From: Amoebophrya sp. A120
Lineage: Eukaryota; Sar; Dinophyceae; Syndiniales; Amoebophryaceae
Assembly: GCA_905178155.1 (NCBI GenBank)
Contig: CAJINV010000003.1
Location: 4,871,863 to 4,935,862 of the forward strand
Direction of reading: 5' to 3'
Length of the DNA: 64,000 nt
This document shows positions 11,475 to 22,506 of this stretch, piece after piece (position 1 is the first letter of the stretch; every line of letters begins with the position of its first letter). Under the pieces are notes generated by a model that saw nothing but the letters and a program-made list of their open reading frames with translations, had not been told where the DNA came from and searched no databases. Position numbers and translations under genes: made by a program.

Positions 11475-12449
11475 TTTCGCTAGTAAGATAAGAAAAAGTG
11501 ATACAGAAAGAGGGAATCCAAATGTGAATCCAGTGTTCCACCGCGTCCACTGCGGGTGTAATAATCTACTTAAACGCGCTTCTCCGCACCTTCGTCTCGA
11601 CCATACCCCTGTTTCCACCACTAGCGCACGTTTCCTTGAAAAAAAAGCACTACGTAAAGGACCGTACAAATAGAGGCGACGGAAAGGTACTTATCGTATG
11701 AAAAATAATGGTGATCAATTTACCACTTCAATGTTTCACTGCTGTTAAGTAATCATAAATCATTGCCACCGCTTGCAGCATCGCCCAAAATAATCTTCAC
11801 CGGCACGAGATTAAACACAAAACACATTGATTGCCACTGCACACATAAGTACACGTTAAGGAGCCAAACGACACTGTGGGCCGTGTTTATTTGTTGCACA
11901 CCAGAAGGACCGTGTCGTGTGTTCACGACACAGAAACAAAGCCATAGACACACGTCTTGACCTTGACACACGATTGAGAACCGTTCCCCGGAGAAATTAT
12001 TCACGATGCGAAATACCACGACGAGCAAAAAAAGCGAAAAGATAGAGACACACAGAATCAATCTTCGATCCTGAAACTTTTTGCTTCCATCCCACGAAAC
12101 AAGATCCTCCAATTCAGAATCCAATGTTTAGGTGCCTGGTAAGTACTTCTTTCTTTGCACCGAGCCAGACGACGACGAACGAAGAAATCCTAAAAACTAC
12201 CCACGATCTCATCAATGACCACCGGCTCCTTGTCTACTTCAGACGACATGCTACAACATATCCCCCGCCAATACCGAGTAGCCCATGGACACTTTTCCAT
12301 GCCATCTTGCCAACAGCACCTGCGGCGGCTTTTGCGGAAGAGCACCACTGGTTGTCAGACTTAGTGTACTCAAGTTCTTCACAGCCCACAGAGTTCATTT
12401 GGATTTCTTTCTTTTAGAACTCAATGTTCTTTCGAGCGCGCATTGATTT
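11475..12449. other. Intergenic region
   Basis: Nearly 1 kb between two genes. A minus-strand frame (about 12124-11753) has a hydrophobic stretch but opens on a non-ATG codon and has no coding-like C-terminus, so I do not call it. It could hide a short exon. Confidence 0.4.
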
Positions 12450-13870
12450 TCAGTTCTCTGCCACTGGCGGCGCATCGTAGTATCGCAGAGGTGGCGGCGC
12501 GGGCCACAGGAGTTCGGACAGTAAAAAATCATCGTTTGCAAACCCGCCGACGCAGTAGAACTGCAGAAAATCCTCGAGCGCAAACGCGTCGGGGTTCAGC
12601 GCTGGATCCATCAATTTCGAAATGTCGTCGAGGTGGGGAAAGGCGTCGCTGGCACCTTTGTAGTACTCCGTGTCTTGGTCGCTCGGCGCATTTTTGTGCA
12701 AGTCGATGAATTTTCGGTACCTTTTTTGTCCGTTGTGAAGTTGGAAATCCAGACAATTTCTTTTCCTTACGATAGAGGGTTTCAAGTTTGGAAACGGAAA
12801 AGCGTAATCGTGAATCAAGTGGACAAAGCAAATAAGTACACGCCAAATATTCTCTGCACGGTCGTCGGTTCCCCGGATACGACGGCACCGTTTTTGGTTC
12901 CACCTGCAAAACACTGCCAGTTTTTCGTGTACCGCTGTCCATGGCACTCCGTTATGTACCTGCAGAGTCGAGGTAGGCCTCTAAACACTTTTTCTTCTTT
13001 TTCATGATGCAAGAATGAGCATTCCGTCTCAGACGAGGCCCTCGGTAACACATCAAATAACTCAAATCAACATCACAACCTGAATCTATTATTGGATCTA
13101 ATGAAGCTACTGAGGCTTACATGATTTTCGTGTTGGTGACGCCCGGGTGCAAGTTTTGCAATACGAAGAAGAGCGACTCCGATGGTGCCTCGAGAAAGTG
13201 CACCATGTAGGGTCCGACGACGTACAGCAACCCCGTTATCAAGAGATCCTCCACACTGAAGTTCGTCACCTCTGCCAATATCGCCTGCAAAAGGAGAAAC
13301 GATTTTTCATTTTCAACGTAAAAAACTAAAAGCATACATAACTCCGCTGAGGGAGTCTTGAACCAATCGGCGCTAGACGTTTTTTATTCTGTGAGCATGA
13401 ACGGCAAATTAATATCGAAATGTCAGTTACAAATCATATCGAAGAACGAATACTTACCGTAGCAGCTGGATTTGCGCCATGCTTGTTGAAATTTGTTATC
13501 TTTGCTCGGAAATCTTCCTCTACATCCTGCAACTTGACGCCCTCTTGTACCTGCGTGTGGTCGTCGAAGAGGAAATTATAATTATCGAGCGCAAAAATTG
13601 ACATGCAGACGTGCGTCCCTGAGTTTTCTTATGCGAATGCGTCTACTTAACCGATCGATATGCTAGATAATGCTATGTCTGTGTAACTAGGGGACAAGTG
13701 CAAGTGAACTTTACCTGAGAAACCACCAGGAGCCGCGAAATGGGCTTTACACCTTTCTTCAGCCTGTCCATGACATCGAGGACGCTGTACCTTTTCTGCT
13801 CTACCGCAAGTTCATCGTAAACACGCTTTGCCGGGGACCCGTCCGGCGATTCTGCCGTTGGCTCCGCCAT
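12450..13870 (-). CDS. BLUF/TEX47-like protein (243 aa, five exons)
   Basis: Exons at 13870-13715, 13550-13458, 13284-13121, 12980-12933 and 12720-12450. All introns are GT-AG and phases sum to 244 codons. The spliced product runs MAEPTAESPD...ISRLLVVSQVQEGVKLQD, then a region typical of the BLUF fold: LITGLLYVVGPYMVHFLEAP (the 'TGLLxYxxGxFxxxLEG' pattern) followed by a helix. In true blue-light BLUF domains, Tyr, Asn and Gln contact flavin. I cannot place all of these here, so the protein may instead resemble the flavin-less TEX47 group found in ciliated organisms. The tail is acidic and Pro-rich. The 48-bp fourth exon is the least certain. The fold assignment is moderate and the function is unproven. 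Confidence 0.55.
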
Positions 13871-14537
13871 GGTTGCGATACCCGGATGCCGATTCCGTCC
13901 TAGCTGCCCGATAGGTTGGTCCCGCGTTACGATTAGCGTTTGCCTGTCCCGGTACTATGAGACTCCCCCCGCTTTTGCCAGACGATAAGTTCCTTGTGCG
14001 AAGCTGCGAAGAAAACTGTTTGGGGAAAATGCTGTAAACTTTCACAAGGACTTCGCACACGTGCTTCGCTATCGCTGCCTCGGTTGGCTAGGTTGCGGAC
14101 ATTCTTTGATAGATTGTACTTGTAGTCTTCTTTCACAAGCTACACTGTAATCAATTGCTCTTCTAGTCAGTGCTTTCTGCGAGAAAAACGAAATCCAGAC
14201 GGGACTCATTCACATACATCATCGATCGAAAGGCAAAGACAACACACGAAGGGAAACGAAACAAATTGACAAGACTCAAAGCTGAAAATCGACATAGTAC
14301 GACCCGCTCTTCTTACGTTTATTACGATCCGGAACGAAGATCTTGCTCGCTCTACGATCTCTCGAGTCACTCCGACGATGTGATTGCGGTCCCGGGATTG
14401 AACATAATTTTGTATACTATTCGGTGTGGTGGAAATCGACGGGTAAAGCCGCTAAACAAATGTCTCGCCGAGCGGACGCGGAGAATACTTGATTACTACA
14501 ACATGATTTGGGAACTGTTTTCGGATTTTTGGCTCGC
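13871..14537. other. Intergenic region
   Basis: About 670 bp with no convincing frame. It includes upstream sequence of the BLUF-like gene and the short 3' flank of the methyltransferase gene. Confidence 0.5.
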
Positions 14538-16736
14538 TTAATTTTTCTCCTGGCTCTTGCGGGGAATGCGGCGCATCACTACCAGAAGCCGTCCTAGTCC
14601 TCCCGATAAAATCTGAACCGTTGCGGACTCCTTCTTCATGCCTTCCATCGTCGGAATGCGATAATTGCGCTCGTCCAAAACGATTGGGTCCCGCGTGCAG
14701 TTCGTGAACCAATCTACATTTTTCTGTTTTTTGGTTTTCTTATCCTTTTTCCCCGGCAGAGCTTTCTCCCGAATGGATTTCAAGGAATCGACGACAGTTT
14801 CGGCTTCTACGACTGCAGGCTCTACTTCTCGGTCACCGACACCAGCAGTCGCACTCTTTGCCGCAACGAGGCCCTGGAGATCGATGGGCAAGAGAAACAC
14901 CAGCTTCCCATCGTCCACAAGACTGGTTTTGGCAAAGGAAAGAAGGTCCTGCAAAATTTCGTCCTCCTCGTAGATATCCTTGCGCGGTATGTAGTTAGAC
15001 CGGTCGTAGATCCGCGGGTCGTCACCGCCTTCCGCGGTTTGGTTCAGCTGCACTTTCCGCGACGCGGCTCGGATCCCGTAGGGCGGGTCGGTCACGATCG
15101 CGTCCAGCCAGCCGCACGAACGCGTGCGCCACGGCTTGCGCGCGTTATCGGTGACGACGATCTCGGGGCGCTTCAGGTGGTACTGGTAGAAATTCATGAA
15201 CACGTCCTTCATTGGTTGCAGCTTCGATCGTAGCGGCTTCTGCTCATCGTGCTCCTGGTCGCGACTCCCTTTCGTAGTTGTTTGTGGTGGAGCACGCGCG
15301 CTGGCAACCGCGGCGGTGGTCACGGCAGGGCTGCGGGTAGAAGTGGTCACCGTGCTAGATGAACCGGCTGCTGTCGCTGGATCGCAAGCGGGCAATGTTG
15401 AGCTATGTTGCTTTTGCTGCTCAGTAGCCGCTCCCGTTCCCGGAACGGCTGGGTTATTCTTAACACAGTGGCCGCGTCGCAACTCAATTTCTTTGCACAT
15501 GGCGACGTTTTTCTGGTAGGCGATGCGCCAGCCCTTCAGAACGCGAATATCGAGATCTGTGCCCATGGTGAGACAACCGAAGTGCGCCATCGGAATGAGA
15601 AGTCCGCCGGTGCCGCAAAAGGGGTCGAGGGCAACGCTCGTTTTGGTCACTTGGCCGCAATTTGCCATCAAGAACGCCAGTTCATTCTCCATGGTCGTGG
15701 GCCCTAAAATGCACCGCCTACCCAGAGCGTACTTCTCGTAGAACGCGAGGGTTTTGTTCTTCTGCGTCTTAGTCAGGGTCGCTTGTGGTGCAGTTCTGAT
15801 GGCTGCATTTGCGGGCGCACGGGAGCTGGAGGAGGAGGAAGAGCCCGCGGCCACACACGAACCGGCTCCGCCGACGAAGGTGCGGCCCGACCCGATGTGC
15901 CGACCGAAGAAAACGCGGCGAAGCGTTTTGTCGAGCTTGTGTGAGTCGTCGACACCATAGTCCTCCAACAGCATGAGCATGCACTCCGGGTCCTCAAGAT
16001 CAATTTTGTGTGGTCGCTTGAAAAAAGGCACAGAATTTCTTGTTTCGACTCGCTGCAACTTCCGGGGAGGCTGCTCGTGATCTTCTGCACCTGGTGCTTG
16101 CAGAGCTTTTGTGCTACTCACTAGCTCTGCCGCCGTTGGCGATGTCACATCACTCTCTGCAGACTTACAGGAGGACAGCACCGGCCCGAATAGAAAATCG
16201 CCCATCTCGATGATTTTTGCCTGTTTGTATTCGTAGCTCAGCGTTTTCCCGAACGCCACACAGCGAAAGCAGAAGGACACATCTGCATTGACGTAATCCT
16301 GGTGGCGCACGCCGGACCGGTCCTGTAAACTTTTCATCACGTCGCTGCTCTCCGTGGTGGCTGTGCCGTGCTTCCCCGTGTCGCCAACCTTGGGAATTTT
16401 TTCGCTTGCTACCTGTTTGACGATGCCATAATCGGCACCTTCTGCCCAGACTTCGACGACAACTTTGATCAGTACCGCTCGAGAGAGCAAAAATTTCACG
16501 ATTTCGTCAACGCGATCAACCGGCAGCCACACGTACACGTAGGGTTCTTCGGTGAGCGCGGAGGGCATTTCGTCCGAACCATTACTATCACCGCACCTGT
16601 AGAGCTGCGCCCGCGAGATGCCGCACATTTCGGCCAAGGCTTCCAGCTCCTGAAACCGCATGTTGTAGTACAGGTTGTGGTGCGCAAACCACACCAGGTA
16701 CCGGCGCCAAGAAGCATCTGCAGACCCGACCATCAT
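14538..16736 (-). CDS. TRMT11: TRMT11-like tRNA (guanine-N2) methyltransferase
   Basis: A 732-aa single exon starting at ATG 16736; the longer frame to 16790 uses only a GTG. Trm11/TRMT11, with the small partner TRMT112, makes N2-methylguanosine at position 10 of cytosolic tRNAs. The N-terminus (RRYLVWFAHHNLYYNMRFQELEALAEM) matches the THUMP-linked start of the family. The methyltransferase half shows the SAM-binding motif LDPFCGTGGLLIPMA (about residue 370) and the catalytic TDPPYGIRA (about residue 550), an NPPY-type motif carrying Asp first as in TRMT11. It is longer than the usual 430-460 aa because of Ser/Ala/Thr-rich insertions around residues 295-325 and 450-500. The C-terminal RIPTMEGMKKE...LLVVMRRIP also fits the Rossmann core. 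Confidence 0.88.
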   Translation of the reverse strand: MMVGSADASWRRYLVWFAHHNLYYNMRFQELEALAEMCGISRAQLYRCGDSNGSDEMPSALTEEPYVYVWLPVDRVDEIVKFLLSRAVLIKVVVEVWAEGADYGIVKQVASEKIPKVGDTGKHGTATTESSDVMKSLQDRSGVRHQDYVNADVSFCFRCVAFGKTLSYEYKQAKIIEMGDFLFGPVLSSCKSAESDVTSPTAAELVSSTKALQAPGAEDHEQPPRKLQRVETRNSVPFFKRPHKIDLEDPECMLMLLEDYGVDDSHKLDKTLRRVFFGRHIGSGRTFVGGAGSCVAAGSSSSSSSRAPANAAIRTAPQATLTKTQKNKTLAFYEKYALGRRCILGPTTMENELAFLMANCGQVTKTSVALDPFCGTGGLLIPMAHFGCLTMGTDLDIRVLKGWRIAYQKNVAMCKEIELRRGHCVKNNPAVPGTGAATEQQKQHSSTLPACDPATAAGSSSTVTTSTRSPAVTTAAVASARAPPQTTTKGSRDQEHDEQKPLRSKLQPMKDVFMNFYQYHLKRPEIVVTDNARKPWRTRSCGWLDAIVTDPPYGIRAASRKVQLNQTAEGGDDPRIYDRSNYIPRKDIYEEDEILQDLLSFAKTSLVDDGKLVFLLPIDLQGLVAAKSATAGVGDREVEPAVVEAETVVDSLKSIREKALPGKKDKKTKKQKNVDWFTNCTRDPIVLDERNYRIPTMEGMKKESATVQILSGGLGRLLVVMRRIPRKSQEKN

Positions 16737-17534
16737 TTTTATGTCGTTCCAGAGTAGAGTCGTGAGGAAAACTAGAAATCTGACAACCACATAAATCTCA
16801 CCATTACTATCGCCTACTAACTTCTATTTTTCCTTTCTGTCGCCTGGGCCTGAGAGGATAACCAAAACAAAAAGAACTGATCGTGACGCACGAAATGTCG
16901 ATAGGGATTTCAGATGACAAGAAAGACCATCACCATTTTTCAATTTGAAGAACCATTGATCCGCAACTGCTGTCTCGATCTGCGGCATTTACGCTGTCAC
17001 TTAGTAGCAAAACGAAAAAATAAAAAATATGATCAGCTGAGCAACGGGACATCGGAATTCTATGATCAGGATCCTTTTGTTTCAAAACGACTGCATCTGG
17101 ATCTGTCTGTGCGGGTCCTCAAAGTCTCGGCTTGCAACCTTTCTTTCAGGTTGATGCAGTCTCGTGACATGTCTAAGATGAAACACGAACAATTTCGGCT
17201 TTCCTTGCCTCGGGAGATTCGACTTCCGCATCACTTATAAAAGGTGATAGATGCTTTTTTCATTTCTTCGAGCCAATCGAGGGTCGTCACGAGAAGACTC
17301 CGCTGTACATTTAGGGATGTGCTCGTCGTTGATCTCAAGCGAATGAAGTACATGCATTTGAGTCCTACGGCTACGTCAAGTCAATCTTAGTACAGTCAAG
17401 TGTGTAACCTGCTTTTGCCATTGATTTCCAACGATTACATGTTGTTGAGAGCTTCGACAGAGGAAGAAAATCTTACCTACGTTTATTGTACGCTACAGCG
17501 GCTGCTGGAACAGACTACTGCAGAAAAAAAGCAT
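16737..17534. other. Intergenic region
   Basis: About 800 bp. No minus-strand frame of note. Plus-strand frames here (for example 16914-17240) lack coding-like composition and oppose the direction of every supported gene. Confidence 0.5.
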
Positions 17535-19127
17535 TTACCGTGCCCGTGCGCCAAACTGTTCAAACAACGCCATGACATCGCGATTACTTGTGAGTCGCGC
17601 CCAGTCAGCTGCGGTTCGTCCTAGACTGTCGGTCAATTGCAAAAGCCTTTCTGCTTCCTTCGTTCCGCCGGCAGACTCGAGCAACCGGCCGCAAAGGTAT
17701 CGGTGTCCCCACTGTGCGGCCACCATTAAGGCAGTCTGCCCAGTCGATTCCGTCTGCACGAACACGTCTTCCGGCTTCACCTGGCAAAAAATGCAGTCCG
17801 CTAGCCCGGACTCGCCGGGTGCACTGCTGCACTGGTCTTCGACCGGGGACTCTGCACCATAGTCCGTCGACGCAGGATTGGATTTCAGTTTCCACGCGGC
17901 CCGCACCCGCAACGGCGACGCCAGTTTCGCGCGCGTAAGTCGCAGAAATCCAAAAAACACCTTGTTACCGCGCCAAAAGAAACGCAGAATTCGTGCTGGT
18001 CTCCACTTGGACGAAGTGCTTCTTGTCTTTTTCGATGTTGCCCTGCTACTTCCCCGACCAGACACAACCGTTGTTGGGGAACTCGTTTGCGATAGTGCCG
18101 CGCCGCCCGCCTGTTTCGCGGTCGCACTGGCAGTCGCGGACGTCTCCGACTCTTCGTCCGACTCTGGAGGTGGTGTTTCGGTCTTGCTAGCCGCGCGGCT
18201 GTGCTCCTGTTCCCGCGGTTCGGAAACGAAATTTCCTTTGGCGACTAGCTTTTCGTACCGCGAAGACGCATTCGAGGAGGCACAAGAACTGGTATTGGAA
18301 CTCTTGCTCGAAGAGCTGGACGAGGATCCTGGGCGGTTGAAGCACGTTGTGCTGCTGGCAGAAGACGAACAGGAGCGATCGCCGTCCACAATTCGACTCG
18401 GTTTACTCGACTGGTTGGCGCACAGTGTGGTCGGTGTCGAGGTCGAACCGCTGCTGTTGCGCTTGTGAACAACCTCCGGCCCCAACCCGTTATAATTTGT
18501 CGCGTTCAGAAAGGTATGGTCGCTGTGATGGAGGTGCCCAGTCCCCCCGTGGCACAACTTAATCAAGGCAGTTTCGAACGGCCACTGACGCTGGGGCTGG
18601 GACAACAGGTCCGACGGGCAGTCTGGGTGCGCGAGGATAAACTGCACCAGGGCCTTGTTGTTAGTCTGGATCGCCATCATCAGACTGTTTTCTTTCAGGA
18701 TCTTTGTCTGCTGGCTAAAGTTTTTCGGACCGTTGAAAGCCGGGTGCTCCGCAATCAGTTTCGCCAACTCCGTGTGCCGGTGCGCGACCGCTTTCATGAA
18801 GGCGGTCTCGTGCGTGTTGCAGGTGTGGTCATTCAGAAACGTTGGTGCGAGATCAGTAGCGAGCAGCCCACGCAGCACCTCCTGGTTACCGAATTCTGCG
18901 GCGACGATTAGTGCGGTTTCTGCTTCCACAGTCTTGAGCACGCCCTTGCCTCCTCCGGGCTGCGCAAGCGTACTTGCGATGTCCACGTCCTGAGCGCGCG
19001 CGATCTTTTCGAGCGACGGGTGCTTCAAAAACCGGCTCTTGTCTGGGCGGCTTGCTTGGTTACACGCACCCAGCAGATGGACCGGATGAAACGGGGTGCG
19101 TGCGCCGTTTGAGCTTGCTTTTGTCAT
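17535..19127 (-). CDS. Ankyrin-repeat protein (530 aa)
   Basis: Single exon from ATG 19127. Ankyrin-type motifs occur in two clusters: near residues 65-165 (ETALIVAAEFGNQEVLRGLL, ETAFMKAVAHRHTELAKLI, ENSLMMAIQTNNKALVQFIL) and near residues 465-530 (GQTALMVAAQWGHRYLCGRLL, then a degenerate final repeat). Between them lies a long Ser/Thr/Asn-rich, probably disordered linker with a basic patch (SKWRPARILRFFWRGNKVFF). This split layout suggests a scaffolding or protein-binding role. The partner is unknown and there is no catalytic domain. Confidence 0.8.
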   Translation of the reverse strand: MTKASSNGARTPFHPVHLLGACNQASRPDKSRFLKHPSLEKIARAQDVDIASTLAQPGGGKGVLKTVEAETALIVAAEFGNQEVLRGLLATDLAPTFLNDHTCNTHETAFMKAVAHRHTELAKLIAEHPAFNGPKNFSQQTKILKENSLMMAIQTNNKALVQFILAHPDCPSDLLSQPQRQWPFETALIKLCHGGTGHLHHSDHTFLNATNYNGLGPEVVHKRNSSGSTSTPTTLCANQSSKPSRIVDGDRSCSSSASSTTCFNRPGSSSSSSSKSSNTSSCASSNASSRYEKLVAKGNFVSEPREQEHSRAASKTETPPPESDEESETSATASATAKQAGGAALSQTSSPTTVVSGRGSSRATSKKTRSTSSKWRPARILRFFWRGNKVFFGFLRLTRAKLASPLRVRAAWKLKSNPASTDYGAESPVEDQCSSAPGESGLADCIFCQVKPEDVFVQTESTGQTALMVAAQWGHRYLCGRLLESAGGTKEAERLLQLTDSLGRTAADWARLTSNRDVMALFEQFGARAR

Positions 19128-19413
19128 GATGATCGTCCTGAGCAGCTGCCCCTCGGAAAAAAAACCCTGAATAGCCGCTCTCCCCGATTCTACAGGTAGT
19201 CATGGCCAGTTGCAAGCGGGAAATCGAAGACGGCAGTGCACATCGGGCTCAATCGACGCCGAAGCACCGCCACTGCCACACAAAGTCGACCCAAATGCAT
19301 TATGACGTACGATTATCGATTACGAGCGCGATCTAAAGATTCGAAGACGACAGTGACACTCCCTCCCGCTGGTAGCCGACACACCTCTCGAAAAAAACAC
19401 CAATTGGCCAGGC

Positions 19414-20373
19414 TCAAGGATGTGCATCTTCCGCATCATCGACCTCTTCTACATTACGCGCTGCATCGCACACACGGAAGCGATGAAGGAGCTTCCCTTC
19501 GTGAGATTCACCACCCTTCCAGCGGTGCAGCCAGTCGTAAAAAGCCAACGCACAAAGCTTGTAGCACACGAGATAGGGCTCGCAAAATTGTGCAACCTGC
19601 GCGGGGGACAACATGTTGCGCTTGGCAGCCGCTGCGGCCTTTTCCTCCGCCTCTGTGCGCCACTTCACGACCCACTGAAGAATGCTTTCGTTCTCTGCAG
19701 CAGCTTCGGGCTGGTTTCCGTCGCGTCTCAGGGGGAGCTCCACCACGATCCACCCGTCGATATACTCGTCCCAAACTTTTTCAAGCTCGGTCAACACAGG
19801 ACCCGGGCCTTCCAGGAAGTATGTCCAGCTCTCGAGATCGACATCCTGCTTTCGCTCTTTACCAGGAGATCGGAATCCGACGCACCATCCATCGAGAAGC
19901 ACGACTCGGACTTGCGACAAGTCGCGCCTGTCTGATCCACCCGACACGCGATCGCCGAAGCCTGCATTCAAGGTCTTATCAAAGCGGGGAAGTTCGACAA
20001 CTTTGGACGCGCTTTCCTGTCCAGTTTCTGTGTCAGCAAGAGCATGCACGGTGCCAGCCCGGCCACATCGTCGTATCTTAGCCAGCACGTCGCGGAGCAG
20101 GCCGACGTCGTGCGTTCCAGGAAGTCCGCGATTCCTCCAAAGCGGATTGCGCGTAGCGAGTTGTCGCAGGTCACCTGCTGGTAGGTAGAAATCATCGAGC
20201 GAAAGGGTGAGGAGCGTCTCTCGTCCGAAATGCTTCTCCAGACGCTGAACCAAAAATGTCTTCCCGAAACCCTGCGGTGCCTGGAGGCCCAGGACGTGCG
20301 GGCTGGTAGGCCGCACCTCGAGCAACGCAGTGATTTCGCGTGCAACATGTGTAAAGAGTTGATCCCGATCCAT
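19414..20373 (-). CDS. Glycerate 3-kinase-like P-loop kinase (319 aa)
   Basis: Single exon from ATG 20373. The order of motifs matches the plant GLYK / yeast Tda10 family, which phosphorylates D-glycerate or related small molecules: a Walker-A region QAPQGFGKT (residues 31-39), the SLDDFYLPAGD segment (about 56-66), NPLWRNRGLPGTHD (about 75-88), a LPRFDKTLNAGFGDR segment, and LLDGWCVGF, where the family has an E/D-GW-F-G motif. The first Gly of the P-loop (GPQGSGKT in relatives) is Ala here and the Ser is Phe. Substrate identity cannot be settled from sequence. Length is close to family norms, so it does not look truncated. Confidence 0.78.
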   Translation of the reverse strand: MDRDQLFTHVAREITALLEVRPTSPHVLGLQAPQGFGKTFLVQRLEKHFGRETLLTLSLDDFYLPAGDLRQLATRNPLWRNRGLPGTHDVGLLRDVLAKIRRCGRAGTVHALADTETGQESASKVVELPRFDKTLNAGFGDRVSGGSDRRDLSQVRVVLLDGWCVGFRSPGKERKQDVDLESWTYFLEGPGPVLTELEKVWDEYIDGWIVVELPLRRDGNQPEAAAENESILQWVVKWRTEAEEKAAAAAKRNMLSPAQVAQFCEPYLVCYKLCALAFYDWLHRWKGGESHEGKLLHRFRVCDAARNVEEVDDAEDAHP

Positions 20374-20608
20374 TTTGCTCGGTTTCGACTCAGCCCCCGT
20401 GACGGGTCACGAAACTCAGATAGGCAAAAATGTGTATCGACTCAGCAGGACCAGGAAATGTACATGACAGTAGATTCTCGCTCTACATCACACAGCACGA
20501 AAATGATTGAATTCCGATTCAAAGCGAGCATGTTATTTACGAACAATGAGCCCGGTGACCAAGACGAGTACGACCAGTTTGTGATTCAGTTTTCCTGTCG
20601 GAACGTCA

Positions 20609-20979
20609 ACTTTGGAGGATCACACAAAAAGATGAACTACCAAATGGGGACTTCCAATTAGTGTACCACAAGTTTCCCGCGTTATCTTGCACAAAATGGA
20701 GCAAGGAACGTAGTTTGCAAGTGGGAATCCGACAAAATCTCAGGACGTACAGTATGACGGACCGTGTAAGCGCGACGTGACCCTCGTAGTTCAGGTTGTC
20801 CAGAAAAGGATGGCCGGATACAGCGTGGACTGTACAAACAAGGATGCTGTCCGCACGGATACTTTGGAGCGTGGCACTCAAATCCCACGCACCAAATGGG
20901 TCCTGCAGGCTTAGTATACCGCACGTTTCCCGCGCTCACCTGGTACGCGTAACGCAGGGACGTAGTTTTCGTGCGGAAA
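20609..20979. repeat. Diverged direct repeat, 252-bp period
   Basis: Segments of about 119 bp beginning at 20609 and 20861 align over most of their length. Shared blocks include ACTTTGGAG, ACCAAATGGG, TAGTRTACCRCAMGTTTCCC and GGRACGTAGTTT. Identity is roughly 60-70 percent by eye. Both copies lie in the gene-free stretch between the kinase and eS25 genes. No coding frame is shared. It may be an old tandem duplication or a repeat family. Confidence 0.7.
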
Positions 20980-21281
20980 GCTGGTTTGCATAAAAGAGGT
21001 GCTCAATATCGATGCGATAATCCATCTAAAGACCGAATCATAAGCATCGCTGCGTTTTTCGAAGCGAAACAACCGACTTCATGAGCCAATTCTATGACAG
21101 ACGCTTTGCCGAACACTGTTTGACACTCTCTGTGCAACACAAACGCACTCGCATTGCGAGGACCACAGCAAGACTCGTTTTTTTTTGTTGTTGTGGCGCT
21201 ACTCCAAAGTTACATTAGAAAAGTCCATGTCTTGAGAGTTGTTGTCACGCGTCGTAAGCTGCAGTGGTCTTAACCGTTTGC

Positions 21282-21796
21282 TTACTCTCCCTTGATGGCA
21301 CGAGTGTAGATCATCAAGGCGTGGTGCTGGTCACCGACCGGAGTGATCAATCCCTCTCCCTCCAAGTGGCGGATGGCCTGTTTTTTGTGCATTTTATGAG
21401 CAATAACGATCAAATGGTTTTCTGCAAATACATCTGAGCCGAAATGCACATCATCGCAACCCCGAAAACTAAAGCAAGCGTACAGTAAGAATCCATGAGC
21501 AAAAACCGCAGCGGAAGCAAGCAAAGTATATGTCCAATAATCAAATTTTAGCATTTTACCTGGCGAGCCAAAGATCCATTGATCTTGCAACGCTCGGACA
21601 CAACAGCCTGGGTGATGAGCTTGGTCTTGGGGATTTCCTTCATCATCTTGTCGTAAGTCGGCTTGTCGAAGAGGACGGCGTTCATGGCCTTCTCCTTGAC
21701 CTTACCCTTGCTCCACTTCTTCTTGCGGCCCTTACCACCGGAAAGGGCAGCTTTGAGCTTCTGTTCCTTGGTTTTCTGTTGCACCTTCGGCGGCAT
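21282..21796 (-). CDS. RPS25: Ribosomal protein eS25 (RPS25)
   Basis: Two exons, 21796-21560 and 21377-21282, separated by a 182-bp GT-AG intron. The join gives [16 protein letters not shown], matching the conserved eS25 winged-helix core. The 110-aa product has the basic Lys/Gly-rich N-terminus ([15 protein letters not shown]), then [34 protein letters not shown], and the terminal [14 protein letters not shown]. eS25 is a small-subunit cytosolic ribosomal protein near the head/E site. Full conservation and a canonical intron make this the best internal control for the splice rules used elsewhere in the window. Confidence 0.96.
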
Positions 21797-22506
21797 CTTG
21801 ACTTTTTTTTGTAACTTCTATGGAGAGGAGCAATAAGCCTACACTTCCTCGTGGGTCCCTGTGGTGATGAAAAGAAATTGCACGGGTTAAGAGAAATTTT
21901 CTACGGATTTAGGTGCGGATAGGAGCCAGATTTTCCTTTCTGGATTGTCAAATTTCGAACTGTAGGATCCTTTTTCCAGCACATGCGTCACTCTGATCGA
22001 GTCTTTTGAGGCGATCTAGACCTTGTTGCATTCATCTTATTATTTGGGGGATCACGTCATTCTCTCACAAATCATATCATTCGTGAACTTACAGATATTG
22101 ATCAGGCAGCACGACCGATTGATTAGTATTTCCTTTTCCGTTTTGGTTTTCATTTCCAACGAATTCAGCTGCATTTCAAGTTTCTTTTGTCATGGATCAC
22201 ATGCTTCAAATGCCATGATACGGTTTCCAATTGCAAACCACCGTACAGATCGCCAGTAAACAGATGGTTTAGATCATTTAGGTTTCGAACTAGAGCTGCA
22301 GATTTCTGATTTTCCAGTGCGATCGCAAAGCTGAACATTTTTAGGCGGCTTAGTCAATCTTTGCTTTCGCTTGGGCGTGCTTGCGCGGAGACATGTGGAT
22401 CAGGCACATGTGCCTTTAGTATATTGTTCCTTTTGCACGCTTGTGGTGCTTTAGTCGAAACTTGGGAGATTTCCGCCTGCGAACATTCAACTTTAGTTCA
22501 AGTGCA
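21797..22506. other. Intergenic region
   Basis: About 710 bp upstream of eS25. There are no frames with coding character and no TATA box that I would defend. Confidence 0.5.
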
